Shown here one piece after another: positions 1 through 8,191 of a stretch of 64,000 nt of DNA. Position 1 is the stretch's first letter; each line of letters opens with the position of its first letter. Position numbers and translations under genes: made by a program. The notes beneath the pieces were generated by a model. That model searched no databases and was not told the origin of the DNA. It saw nothing but the letters and a program-made list of their open reading frames with translations. Location: NCBI RefSeq assembly GCF_029541745.1, contig NZ_CP089746.1, forward strand, positions 5,961,559-6,025,558, given 5' to 3'. The DNA comes from Streptomyces sp. LX-29. Lineage in GTDB: Bacteria; Actinomycetota; Actinomycetes; Streptomycetales; Streptomycetaceae.

Positions 1-764
1 ACGCCGTACCGCCACGCCTTCCGCGTCGCGTTCCACACCGTCTCGGTCTCGCGCCGCTCCGCGCCCGACGCCTTGATGGTGCGGAACGCCCCGAAGGCCC
101 GCTCCAGAACGGTGGAGATCTCGCCCACCGCCTCCTGCGACCGCTGGGTGGCGCGCGAGATCTTCGGCATCACCAGCGCCGTGGCGCCGCCGATCAGCAC
201 CATCACGCCGATCGTGACGCCCAGCAGCACCGGGTCCAGCACCCCCATCATCACGATGGTGGCGACCACGGTCAGCGCTCCGGTGACCCCTGCGACCATC
301 GCCTGCGTGGTGACCGCCCGCAGCAGCGTGGTGTCCGAGGTGACCCGGGACATCAGATCGCCGGGCGGGATCCGGTCGGCCTCCGAGACCCGCAGCCGCA
401 ACAGCCGTCCGGTCAGCCGGCGCCGGGCGGCGAACACCACCGACTCGGCGGCGCGCTCCAGGACGTACTGGGCCACCGCCTCGATCGCCGTGCCGAGCAG
501 CACCAGCGCGGTGAGGACCAGCAGGATGCCCGCGATGGGCTCGTCGTCGCCCAGCCGGTCCACCAGCGTCTTGGTGGCGATCGGCTGGGACAGCGCGCAC
601 GCCGAGCCGACGAGGGAGAGCAGCGCGCCGAGCGCGATGACCGGGCGGTGCGGGCGTATGTGCTCGTACAGCACCCGCCAGGTCTCGCGAGCGGAGAGTC
701 TCGTACCCGGCGCGTCGTCGTCGGCGCCGGGGGGCGGGTTCGGGGGAAGGGAATCGGAGCTCAC
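1..764 (-). CDS. ABC exporter, transmembrane domain (3' end outside window)
   Basis: Only the N-terminal ~254 residues lie in the window; the gene runs off the left edge. The translated part is a type I ABC exporter membrane domain. It has a basic cytoplasmic N-terminus with motif YEHIRPHRPV, several hydrophobic helices (for example ALGALLSLVGSACALSQPIA and ILLVLTALVLLGTAIEAV), the intracellular-loop motif PPGDLMSRVTSDTTLLR typical of this family, and a coupling-helix region with ISRATQRSQEAVGEIS. The ATP-binding domain would follow outside the window, so half- or full-transporter status is unknown. Start GTG at 764 is chosen as the first in-frame start; no strong ribosome site is visible, so a nearby internal start is possible. 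Substrate cannot be told. Confidence 0.85.
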   Translation of the reverse strand, partial: MSSDSLPPNPPPGADDDAPGTRLSARETWRVLYEHIRPHRPVIALGALLSLVGSACALSQPIATKTLVDRLGDDEPIAGILLVLTALVLLGTAIEAVAQYVLERAAESVVFAARRRLTGRLLRLRVSEADRIPPGDLMSRVTSDTTLLRAVTTQAMVAGVTGALTVVATIVMMGVLDPVLLGVTIGVMVLIGGATALVMPKISRATQRSQEAVGEISTVLERAFGAFRTIKASGAERRETETVWNATRKAWRYG

Positions 765-905
765 GCCGAACAGGACGCCGAACCGGGGGCGTCGACCTGA
801 GCCCCAGCATGAAGAGGATCACCGAGCCGGGGCCCGGGGTGCGGGGGACGGAGGTGCCCCCCGATCCAGACCTTCCCCCGGAGGGACGTACGGAGAGAGC
901 CCCCG

Positions 906-1673
906 TCAGCCGCCGCGCACGCCGCACAGGTGCAGCAGCGCCGCCACCGCGCGATACGGGTCGGTGCGCCCGGCCCGGTCCTCGGCGGCCAGCAGCCGCT
1001 CGAACTCCGCCGGCTCCGGCTCCGGCGCGCCGTCGGGCGCCAGGTCGGTGAAGACCCGCACGCCGTACCAGGCGTCCAGCGGCGCCCCGACCCCGGTGAG
1101 GGTGGTGGTCAGCTCGGCGAGCCGGTCGGCGCGCACCCGCAGTCCGATCCGGTTGGTGTAGGTGGCGGAGTCGAAGGCGGCCAGCGCCGTCTCCCAGTCC
1201 CCGGACAGCCCCGGCCGCATGGCCAGCGCGTCGGCGTTCCGCACCAGCAGCGACAGCAGGCCGCCGGGCGCCAGCACCCGGGCCAGCCCGGCCAGCATGG
1301 CCCCCGGCTCCGGCACGTACATCAGCACGCCGTGGCAGAGCACCAGGTCGAAGGCGCCGGGCGCGAAGTGCGCACCGGTGTCCCGGCCGTCGCCCTCGAT
1401 CAGTCGCATCCGCTCCTGGATGCCCGCCGGCTCACCGGCCAGCGTCGACCGTACGGTCTCCAGCATCCGCGGATCGGACTCCAGCCCGGTGACCTCGTGG
1501 CCCGCGCGGGCCAGGCGAAGCGCCTGGGTGCCCTGGCCGAGGCCCACGTCCAGCACGCGCAGTCGCCGCCCCACCGGATAGCGGGCGGCGATCTGCTCGT
1601 CGAGCTGGCGGGCGACCATCTCCTGGCGCACCGTGTTCCGCAGGCCGGGCAGGCCGTTCAGCCAACCCTGCAC
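906..1673 (-). CDS. SAM-dependent class I methyltransferase
   Basis: A 255-residue Rossmann-fold methyltransferase. Motif I is VLDVGLGQGTQALRLA (about residue 41), followed by an acidic ribose-binding residue in VTGLESD, motif II around GDGRD, and motif IV in FDLVLCHGVLMYVPEP. This is the SmtA/CmoM-like arrangement; the substrate is not predictable. Start GTG 1673 lies 32 nt after the stop of the upstream DUF3043 gene, so the two probably share a transcript. The N-terminal segment (GWLNGLPGLRNTVRQEMV) precedes the SAM domain and may cap the substrate pocket. Confidence 0.8.
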   Translation of the reverse strand: MQGWLNGLPGLRNTVRQEMVARQLDEQIAARYPVGRRLRVLDVGLGQGTQALRLARAGHEVTGLESDPRMLETVRSTLAGEPAGIQERMRLIEGDGRDTGAHFAPGAFDLVLCHGVLMYVPEPGAMLAGLARVLAPGGLLSLLVRNADALAMRPGLSGDWETALAAFDSATYTNRIGLRVRADRLAELTTTLTGVGAPLDAWYGVRVFTDLAPDGAPEPEPAEFERLLAAEDRAGRTDPYRAVAALLHLCGVRGG

Positions 1674-1705
1674 ACCTGGGGCGAAGTCCGACGGCGGCTG
1701 CTCGC

Positions 1706-2299
1706 TCAGGGTCGTTCCCCGCGCTTGACCTGCGGTTTGGGCAGCCGCAGGCGACGCATCTGGAGCGTACGCATCAGGGCGTACGGCACCGCGCCGCGCA
1801 GGTTCTCACCCGGGAAGCGTTGCTTGAGCTGGCGCTTCAGATGGAAGGCGATGACGAAGGAGTTGACCACGATCATCAGGATGACCAGCATCCACAGCAG
1901 CAGCACATAGCTCTGCATCGCGCCCGCGCGGATCATGCTCAGCACGAGGATGACCACCGCGAGCGGCAGGAAGAACTCGGCGATCACGAAGCGCGAGTCC
2001 ACGAAGTCGCGCGCGAACTTGCGGATCGGGCCGCGGTCGCGCGGCGGCAGGTACCGCTCGTCGCCGCCGGCCAGCGCCTCGCGCTGCTTGACCAGGTCGG
2101 CCCGGCGGGCCTCGCGCGCTCGCTTCGCCGCCTCCTTGCGGGTGACCGGCGTCTTCGCCAGGCTGCGGCGCTGCGACTGGGCGTCGCTGCGCTTGGGGGT
2201 CGGGCGGCCCTTGGGCGCCTGCGGGTCACGGGGCTGCTGCGGCTGGTCCGCGGTCATCTTGGGCGCGGCCTGCTCATCCTTGGAACGGCTTCGGAACAC
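1706..2299 (-). CDS. DUF3043 membrane protein
   Basis: A 197-residue protein with a long charged, Pro/Arg/Lys-rich N-terminus (about residues 1-95), then two hydrophobic helices (around AEFFLPLAVVILVLSMI and YVLLLWMLVILMIVVNSFVIAF) and a basic C-terminus. This is the architecture of actinobacterial DUF3043 proteins, whose function is not known. I take GTG 2299 (reading VFRSRSKDEQ), the usual start for this family, rather than an upstream ATG. A TACCCT box at 2308-2313 sits 8 nt before this GTG, which would give a leaderless transcript. It is divergent from pspA. Confidence 0.8.
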   Translation of the reverse strand: MFRSRSKDEQAAPKMTADQPQQPRDPQAPKGRPTPKRSDAQSQRRSLAKTPVTRKEAAKRAREARRADLVKQREALAGGDERYLPPRDRGPIRKFARDFVDSRFVIAEFFLPLAVVILVLSMIRAGAMQSYVLLLWMLVILMIVVNSFVIAFHLKRQLKQRFPGENLRGAVPYALMRTLQMRRLRLPKPQVKRGERP

Positions 2300-2537
2300 A
2301 ACACCCAAGGGTACGGGGTTCCGGGTGTGGACCCCAGCCTCTGCGGGAACGATCCGGCAACGGCGCACCACCCCGGTCGCCACCTACTCCCTGCGCCGGA
2401 GGCGCCCGGCGCCCGATCGTTCTGCAGGAGGAGCCCGAGGGGGCGCGAACAGTGCGGTAATGGAAGGAGGGCCCGTACGCTGGGTCTGTCAGGTGTGCCG
2501 GAGTCTCAAGTCCGTCAGAAGGGGGCGCGCGAGGCCC

Positions 2538-3329
2538 ATGAGCGGTGTCATGAAGCGTATGGGGATGATCTTCCGCGCGAAGGCCAACAAAGCCCTGGAC
2601 CGGGCCGAGGATCCGCGCGAGACCCTTGACTACTCGTACCAGAAGCAGCTGGAACTGCTGCAGAAGGTCCGCCGTGGTGTCGCCGACGTGGCGACCTCCC
2701 GCAAGCGCCTGGAGCTCCAGCTCAACCAACTGCGCAGCAAGTCCACCCAGCTCGAGGACCAGGGCCGCAAGGCGCTGGCGCTCGGCCGGGAGGACCTGGC
2801 GCGCGAGGCGCTCTCCCGCCGCGCCGCCCTCCAGCAGCAGGTCAGCGACCTGGAGGTGCAGCACCAGACGCTCCAGGGCGAGGAGGAGAAGCTGACCCTC
2901 GCCTCCCAGCGCCTCCAGGCCAAGGTCGACGCCTTCCGCACCAAGAAGGAGACCATCAAGGCCACCTACACCGCCGCCCAGGCGCAGACCCGCATCGGCG
3001 AGGCGTTCTCCGGCATCTCCGAGGAGATGGGCGACGTCGGCCTCGCCATCCAGCGCGCCGAGGACAAGACCGCCCAGATGCAGGCCCGGGCCGGCGCGCT
3101 CGACGAGCTGATGGCCTCCGGCGCCCTCGACGACCCGACCGGCATGGCCAAGGACGACATCACCGCCGAGCTGGAGCGGATCTCCGGCGGCGCCGACGTG
3201 GAGCTGGAGCTGCAGCGGATGAAGGCCGAACTGGCGGGCGGCGGCGGCACACAGCAGGCTATTGAGGGCGGCGCGCAGGGCCAGAACCAGCAGCAGTCGC
3301 AGGGACAGCACCGCTTCGACAAGCAGTGA
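2538..3329 (+). CDS. pspA: PspA/IM30 phage-shock protein A
   Basis: A 263-residue PspA/Vipp1-type protein that binds the inner face of the membrane and preserves envelope integrity under stress. The start region MKRMGMIFRAKANKALDRAE supplies the amphipathic membrane-binding helix. The next ~200 residues are long heptad-rich coiled coil (LLQKVRRGVADVATSRKRLE onward), and the C-terminus is Gly/Gln-rich and low complexity. ATG 2538 (reading MSGVMKRMG) is preferred; ATG 2550 is an alternative. It is followed by pspAA, the usual actinobacterial pairing, and then by a two-component system that could be related to envelope sensing, although that last link is only positional. Confidence 0.93.
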   Translation: MSGVMKRMGMIFRAKANKALDRAEDPRETLDYSYQKQLELLQKVRRGVADVATSRKRLELQLNQLRSKSTQLEDQGRKALALGREDLAREALSRRAALQQQVSDLEVQHQTLQGEEEKLTLASQRLQAKVDAFRTKKETIKATYTAAQAQTRIGEAFSGISEEMGDVGLAIQRAEDKTAQMQARAGALDELMASGALDDPTGMAKDDITAELERISGGADVELELQRMKAELAGGGGTQQAIEGGAQGQNQQQSQGQHRFDKQ

Positions 3330-3411
3330 CGGGGCCGGCCGGCGGGAGACCCACCGGCGGCGGACGGAACCGGCCCCTCGCCACCGCGCGAGATCTCTCA
3401 AGGAGGCCGTC

Positions 3412-3690
3412 GTGATCGTGAGGATCATGGGGGAGGGGCAGGTGCGGCTGGACGACAGCCACCTGAGTGGGCTGAACGTGCTCGACGACGAGCTTCTCGC
3501 AGAGCTGGAGAACGGCGACGAGTCCGGCTTCCGGCGCACCTTCGACGCCCTTCTGGAGGCCGTGCGCACCCTGGGCGAGCCGCTCCCCGATGACTCCCTG
3601 GAATCCTCCGAGCTCATTCTGCCGGCACCCGACGCCACCCTCGACGAGGTCAAGTCGATGCTCCGCGACGACGGCCTCATCCCGGGCTGA
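3412..3690 (+). CDS. pspAA: PspA-associated protein PspAA
   Basis: A 92-residue acidic protein with no signal or membrane segment, containing the family start IVRIMGEGQVRLDD and a central LLAELENGDESGF. Actinobacteria encode this small protein directly behind pspA, and it is thought to assist PspA function. GTG 3412 is fixed by AAGGAGG at 3400-3406, five bases upstream. The 82-nt gap after pspA suggests co-transcription. Confidence 0.85.
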   Translation: MIVRIMGEGQVRLDDSHLSGLNVLDDELLAELENGDESGFRRTFDALLEAVRTLGEPLPDDSLESSELILPAPDATLDEVKSMLRDDGLIPG

Positions 3691-3743
3691 AACGGCGACT
3701 CCCGACCCGCTTCCCTCGCTCCGTGACACCTGACTCCGTCCCA

Positions 3744-4113
3744 CCGGCGAGTGAACCGAAGCGCGCGCCGCTGCCGAAAAGCAGAGCGCGCGGAGGCCGC
3801 GTCTCAGCACGACGGCCCTTCTGCCTCGCGGCCTCGTACGCACCCCCGCCCCGTACGGGCCGGCGAGTGAGCCGAAGGGCGCGCGGCTGCCGAGAGGGAG
3901 AGCGCGCGGAGGCCGCGTGGACCGAGCGGCCCGGCACGACGGCCCCTCTGCCTCGCGGCCTCGTACGCACCCCCGCCCCGTACGGGCCGGCGAGTGAGCC
4001 GAAGGGCGCGCGGCTGCCGAGAGGGAGAGCGCGCGGAGGCCGCGAGGAACGAGCGGTCGAGCACGGTCGACCGTCGGCAGTCGCTCACAGCGCCCGGAGG
4101 TGAACCGAGCCCT
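3744..4113. repeat. ~120 bp tandem repeat array, three copies
   Basis: The 485 bp between pspAA and the sensor kinase holds no gene. It contains three tandem units beginning CCGGCGAGTGA at 3744, 3860 and 3987. Units one and two share a tail ending in CACCCCCGCCCCGTACGGG, with unit lengths 116 and 127. Unit three diverges at its end and carries the perfect palindrome ACGGTCGACCGT at 4063-4074. Unit three plus its right flank is repeated in inverted orientation at 22872-23002. No transposase or terminal target duplication is seen. Confidence 0.9.
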
Positions 4114-4168
4114 CAAACATAGGGGCGAACCGAGCCCTCAAACAAAAGGCGTGCCGAGCCCTCAGAAT
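4103..4168. repeat. Three short direct repeats before sensor kinase gene
   Basis: Three ~22-25 bp units sharing CCGAGCCCTCA(A/G)A lie in tandem and stop about 10 bp before the GTG of the histidine kinase gene. They occupy the place where a promoter or leader should be. They could be binding sites for a regulator or part of the neighbouring repeat element; the sequence alone does not decide. Confidence 0.75.
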
Positions 4169-4176
4169 AGGTTGCC

Positions 4177-5418
4177 GTGACTCCCCTCGCCGTAGGACCG
4201 GGGCTGGCCCGGCCGCGCCGCTGGCTGTGCGAACACCCGCTGGCGCTGGACACCATGCTGGCCCTGGGTGTCTTCGTGCTGATCCTGATCGGTTCGGTGA
4301 CCAACCCGCACTCTCCGAACACCCCCCTCGGGCCGCTCTTCGTGCTGCTCACCGGCTTGGCCTCGGCCTCCCTGGTGCTGCGCGGCCGGTTGCCGCGCAG
4401 CGTGCTGGCGTTCACCTGTGCCATGACGCTCACGGAGATCATCAGCAGTGGGGGCGAGCACGGGCCGCCGCGGCTGGCCATAGCGTTCAGCGTGGTCGTG
4501 GCGCTGTACACCGTCGCCTCCCGCACCGACCGCCCCACCACCTGGCGGATCGGCGTCCTCACCGTGGTCGTCATCACGGGCGCCGGCATCGTCTTCGGTG
4601 TCCGCCCCTGGTACGCGCAGGAGAACCTCGGGATCTTCGGCTGGACCGGCATGGCCGCCGCCGTCGGGGACGCGGTGCGCAGCCGTCGCGCCTTCGTGGC
4701 CGCCATCGAGGAGCGCGCGGTGCGCGCCGAGCAGAGCCGCGAACAGGAGGCCCGTCGTCGGGTCGCGGAGGAGCGGCTTCGCATCGCCCGCGAGCTGCAC
4801 GACGTGGTCGCCCATCACATCGCGTTGGTCAACGTGCAGGCGGGAGTCGCCTCCCATGTCATGGACAGCCGCCCGGACCAGGCCAAGGAGGCGCTGGCGC
4901 ATGTGCGGGAGGCGAGCCGGTCGGCGCTGGACGAGCTGCGGGCCACGGTGGGCCTGCTGCGCCAGCACGGCGACCCGGCGGCGCCGACCGAGCCGGCTCC
5001 CGGCCTGGGGGTGTTGGACCAGCTTGTCGACGGTTTCGTGCGGGCGGGGCTGCCGGTCGACGTCGCGATGGTCCCGGCGGACGGCCCCGGCGCGCTGCCC
5101 AAGAGCGTGGATCTGACCGCCTACCGCGTGGTGCAGGAGGCGCTCACCAATGTGCACAAGCACGCCGGTGCGGAGGCGCGGGCCGAGGTGCGGATCGTGC
5201 GTGAGCGGGGGGCGCTGGAGGTGACGGTCGTCGACGACGGGCCCGGTCATCCGGCCGAGGACGGCGACGAGAGCGGCGGGGGGCATGGGCTGCTCGGCAT
5301 GCGGGAGCGGGTCGCGGCGCTGCGCGGCGACTGCGAAGCGGGACCCCGGCCGGAGGGGGGCTTCCGGGTAAGGGCCAGACTTCCCCTACAGACCCGTACG
5401 GGAGGGGACGACAGATGA
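4177..5418 (+). CDS. NarL-family sensor histidine kinase
   Basis: A 413-residue membrane sensor kinase. About four hydrophobic helices occupy residues ~22-160 with little extracellular loop, so it probably senses a membrane signal. A linker coiled coil (RAVRAEQSREQEARRRVAEE) leads to the HisKA_3 box ARELHDVVAHH, with His208 as the likely phospho-acceptor. The HATPase domain shows LTNVHKHAG (N box), VVDDGPG (G1) and GHGLLGMRERV (G2). It overlaps the response regulator gene by ATGA. It lies downstream of pspA/pspAA, so envelope stress is a possible but unproven signal. Confidence 0.93.
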   Translation: MTPLAVGPGLARPRRWLCEHPLALDTMLALGVFVLILIGSVTNPHSPNTPLGPLFVLLTGLASASLVLRGRLPRSVLAFTCAMTLTEIISSGGEHGPPRLAIAFSVVVALYTVASRTDRPTTWRIGVLTVVVITGAGIVFGVRPWYAQENLGIFGWTGMAAAVGDAVRSRRAFVAAIEERAVRAEQSREQEARRRVAEERLRIARELHDVVAHHIALVNVQAGVASHVMDSRPDQAKEALAHVREASRSALDELRATVGLLRQHGDPAAPTEPAPGLGVLDQLVDGFVRAGLPVDVAMVPADGPGALPKSVDLTAYRVVQEALTNVHKHAGAEARAEVRIVRERGALEVTVVDDGPGHPAEDGDESGGGHGLLGMRERVAALRGDCEAGPRPEGGFRVRARLPLQTRTGGDDR

Positions 5419-6095
5419 CGATCCGGGTGGTGCTCGCCGACGACCAGGCGCTGTTGCGGAGCGCGTTCCGCATACTGGTCGACTCCGAACCCGACATGGA
5501 GGTCGTGGGCGAGGCGTCGGACGGCGCGGAGGCGGTGGCCCTCGCCCGCGCGGAGGTCGCCGACGTGGTGCTGATGGACATCCGGATGCCCGGGCTCGAC
5601 GGCCTCGCCGCCACCCGGATGATCACCGAGGACCCCCAGCTGTCCGGGGTGCGGGTGATCATGCTGACGACCTTCGAGGTCGACGAGTACGTCGTGGAGT
5701 CGCTGCGCGCCGGGGCCAGCGGGTTCCTCGGCAAGGGCGCCGAGCCGGAGGAACTGCTCGCCGCGATCCGGGTCGTCGTGGGCGGGGAGGCGCTGCTGTC
5801 GCCCGCCGCGACCAAGGGCCTGATCGCCCGCTTCCTCGCCCAGGGCGGCGGCGCCGACGAGCCCGGCGAGTACGACGCGGCCCGGCTCGACGCCCTCACC
5901 GGCCGTGAACGCGAGGTCCTGGTGCAGGTCGCCGGCGGGCTCTCCAACGACGAGATCGCCGAGCGTCTCCAGGTCAGCCCGCTCACCGTGAAGACCCATG
6001 TCAACCGGGCCATGGCCAAGCTCGGCGCCCGTGACCGCGCCCAGCTGGTCGTGATCTCGTACGAGACCGGCCTGGTCCACCCCCGCAACGGCTGA
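5415..6095 (+). CDS. NarL/LuxR-family response regulator
   Basis: A 226-residue partner of the preceding kinase, translationally coupled by a 4-nt overlap. The receiver domain has the acidic pair DD at 9-10, phospho-acceptor Asp55 in VLMDIRMPG, and the conserved Lys in LGKGAEPEEL. The C-terminal GerE-type helix-turn-helix runs from LTGREREVLVQVAGG to TVKTHVNRAMAKL. It should bind DNA as a dimer; targets are not apparent. Confidence 0.93.
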   Translation: MTIRVVLADDQALLRSAFRILVDSEPDMEVVGEASDGAEAVALARAEVADVVLMDIRMPGLDGLAATRMITEDPQLSGVRVIMLTTFEVDEYVVESLRAGASGFLGKGAEPEELLAAIRVVVGGEALLSPAATKGLIARFLAQGGGADEPGEYDAARLDALTGREREVLVQVAGGLSNDEIAERLQVSPLTVKTHVNRAMAKLGARDRAQLVVISYETGLVHPRNG

Positions 6096-6148
6096 GCGCG
6101 CCCGCCCCGCCGGGCGGAGGCCGGCGTCATAAGGGCCCGTACGCACCG

Positions 6149-6192
6149 GAGCCCGGGCCCGTCCCCCCGAGGGGGACGGCGGGCCCGGGCTC
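6149..6192. terminator. Hairpin terminator between convergent genes
   Basis: A long GC hairpin, GAGCCCGGGCCC facing GGGCCCGGGCTC with an inner GTCCCCC/GGGGGAC stem, lies between the convergent response regulator and nadA genes. There is no T-run, which is usual for Streptomyces, so it can serve both directions. Confidence 0.8.
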
Positions 6193-6229
6193 GATGTTCG
6201 TGGTGTTCCCGCCGGCGGCGGGGCCATGC

Positions 6230-7408
6230 CTACGGCAGGGCGAGCATCCGCTCCAGGGCGAGCTTGGCGAAGCTCTCCGTCTCGCGGTCGACCTCGATCC
6301 GGTTGACCACCTTGCCCGCGGCGAGCGACTCCAGCGCCCAGACCAGGTGCGGCAGGTCGATGCGGTTCATGGTGGAGCAGAAGCAGACCGTGCGGTCGAG
6401 GAAGACGATCTCCTTGCCCTGGTCGGCGAATCGGTTCGCCAGCCGGCGCACGAGGTTGAGCTCGGTGCCGATCGCCCACTTGGAGCCGGCGGGGGCCGCC
6501 TCCAGGGTCTTGATGATGTACTCCGTGGAGCCGACGTAGTCCGCCGCCGCGACGACCTCGTGCTTGCACTCGGGGTGCACCAGCACGTTGACGCCGGGGA
6601 TGCGCTCGCGGACCTCGTTCACGGAGTCCAGGGAGAAGCGGCCGTGCACCGAGCAGTGCCCGCGCCACAGGATCATCTTGGCGTCGCGCAGCTGCTCGGC
6701 GGTGAGCCCGCCGTTGGGCTTGTGCGGGTTGTAGACCACGCAGTCGTCGAGGGACATGCCCATGTCGCGGACCGCGGTGTTGCGCCCCAGGTGCTGGTCG
6801 GGCAGGAACAGCACCTTCTCGCCCTGCTCGAAGGCCCAGTCCAGGGCCCGCTTGGCGTTGGAGGAGGTGCAGATGGTGCCGCCGTGCTTGCCGGTGAACG
6901 CCTTGATGTCGGCCGAGGAGTTCATGTACGAGACGGGGACGGTGACCTCCGCCACGCCCGCCTCGGTGAGCACGTCCCAGCACTCGGCGACCTGCTCGGC
7001 CGTGGCCATGTCGGCCATGGAGCAGCCGGCGGCCAGGTCGGGGAGGATCACCTGCTGGCGGTCGCTGGTGAGGATGTCGGCCGACTCGGCCATGAAGTGC
7101 ACACCGCAGAAGACGATGTACTCGGCATCCGGTCGGGCGGCCGCATCGCGGGCGAGCTTGAAGGAGTCGCCGGTGACGTCGGCGAACTCGATCACCTCGT
7201 CGCGCTGGTAGTGGTGGCCGAGGACGAAGACCTTCTCGCCGAGCTCGGCCTTGGCCGCGCGGGCCCGCTCCACCAGGTCCGGGTCGGAGGCCGCCGGCAG
7301 GTCGCCGGGGCACTCCACGCCGCGCTCGCTGCGGGGGTCGGCCTCGCGGCCCAGGAGGAGCAGGGCGAGCGGCGTCGGCTGCACATCCAGGGATTGGGCG
7401 GTGGTCAC
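6230..7408 (-). CDS. nadA: Quinolinate synthase NadA
   Basis: A 392-residue enzyme that condenses iminoaspartate with dihydroxyacetone phosphate to quinolinate in NAD synthesis, using a [4Fe-4S] cluster. Diagnostic stretches are VFVLGHHYQRDEVIEFADV near the N-terminus, VFCGVHFMAESADIL, SYMNSSADIKAF, WRGHCSVH, VLVHPECKHEVV and the C-terminal TVCFCSTMNRID; the cluster cysteines lie in these segments. The start is taken as GTG 7408 (reading VTTAQSLDVQPTPL), matching the usual family length; an in-frame ATG further upstream would add 28 atypical residues inside the promoter region. Two palindromes in its upstream region suggest repression. Confidence 0.95.
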   Translation of the reverse strand: MTTAQSLDVQPTPLALLLLGREADPRSERGVECPGDLPAASDPDLVERARAAKAELGEKVFVLGHHYQRDEVIEFADVTGDSFKLARDAAARPDAEYIVFCGVHFMAESADILTSDRQQVILPDLAAGCSMADMATAEQVAECWDVLTEAGVAEVTVPVSYMNSSADIKAFTGKHGGTICTSSNAKRALDWAFEQGEKVLFLPDQHLGRNTAVRDMGMSLDDCVVYNPHKPNGGLTAEQLRDAKMILWRGHCSVHGRFSLDSVNEVRERIPGVNVLVHPECKHEVVAAADYVGSTEYIIKTLEAAPAGSKWAIGTELNLVRRLANRFADQGKEIVFLDRTVCFCSTMNRIDLPHLVWALESLAAGKVVNRIEVDRETESFAKLALERMLALP

Positions 7409-7468
7409 GACACGCACCCTTCTTTCTTCGTCTGCTGGGAGGGCCCTGGGTTGGCTTTCCAGGGTTGT

Positions 7469-7514
7469 CGTCAAAATGACGCTATCTATCATAACTGCTT
7501 CGTGTCACTTTGAC
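7469..7514 (-). promoter_or_regulatory. nadA promoter with two GTCA-N3-TGAC palindromes
   Basis: On the minus strand a TATGAT -10 box occupies 7493-7488, placing the nadA transcription start near 7481. One perfect palindrome, CGTCAAAATGACG, covers 7469-7481 at the predicted +1. A second, GTCACTTTGAC, covers 7504-7514 in the -35 region. The shared core GTCA-NNN-TGAC, about 34 bp centre to centre, looks like a repressor operator pair. The regulator is not identified. Confidence 0.6.
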
Positions 7515-7678
7515 GATGGCCATCGCGTCGATGTGACGCATTCCTGCGGCGCATTCCTGGTCGCCCGGCGATGTGCGAGCATGAATGGCGAGAGAAATTC
7601 GCCGTTCCCGGAATGAATCCGGGGTGCCGCCGGTTGGAGCCGACGGCAAGCAGTCCGTACAACCCGGGAGAGAAGCAG

Positions 7679-8032
7679 ATGACCGTTCAGGACGAGACCA
7701 CCAATGCCGAGGGCATCATCCTGACCGACGCCGCCGCGTCGAAGGTCAAGGGCCTGCTGGAGCAGGAAGGCCGTGACGACCTCGCGCTGCGCGTCGCCGT
7801 CCAGCCTGGCGGCTGCTCCGGCCTGCGCTACCAGCTCTTCTTCGACGAGCGTTCGCTCGACGGCGACGTGGTCAAGGACTTCGGCGGTGTGAAGGTCGTC
7901 ACCGACCGGATGAGCGCCCCGTACCTGGGCGGTGCCTCCATCGACTTCGTGGACACCATCGAGAAGCAGGGCTTCACGATCGACAACCCGAACGCCACGG
8001 GCTCCTGCGCCTGCGGCGACTCCTTCAGCTAG
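7679..8032 (+). CDS. erpA: A-type iron-sulfur carrier (HesB/IscA/ErpA)
   Basis: A 117-residue A-type carrier that delivers Fe-S clusters to apoproteins. The three cluster cysteines are present: one in VQPGGCSGLRY and two in the C-terminal GSCACGDSFS. The length is normal. ATG 7679 follows a GGGAGAG ribosome site. It is divergent from nadA, itself an Fe-S enzyme, so the shared 270-bp intergenic region may coordinate supply and use of clusters. Confidence 0.92.
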   Translation: MTVQDETTNAEGIILTDAAASKVKGLLEQEGRDDLALRVAVQPGGCSGLRYQLFFDERSLDGDVVKDFGGVKVVTDRMSAPYLGGASIDFVDTIEKQGFTIDNPNATGSCACGDSFS

Positions 8033-8086
8033 GCCCGGCGTACCCGCGCACCGGCGAACAGGCCGCGTCGCGGAGCCATGCGACAG

Positions 8087-8128
8087 CGGCGATGGCGGTG
8101 GTCCCAGTCGGGACCACCGCCATCGCCG
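8087..8128 (+). terminator. Perfect 19-bp hairpin terminator
   Basis: A 19-bp perfect stem (CGGCGATGGCGGTGGTCCC and its complement) with loop AGTC follows erpA by about 55 bp. It lies between convergent genes. Just after it, two 19-bp units ending AACGAGCGCCACG / GACGAGCGCCACG are repeated in tandem. Confidence 0.88.
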
Positions 8129-8191
8129 TGTTCGGCGCCGCGTGGCGCCGTAACGAGCGCCACGCGCCGTGACGAGCGCCACGCGCCGCGG

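Noticed and set aside
3744..4113. Insertion sequence remnant
   Set aside because: No transposase frame, terminal inverted repeats or target duplications are visible; reading frames here are only GC-bias artefacts.
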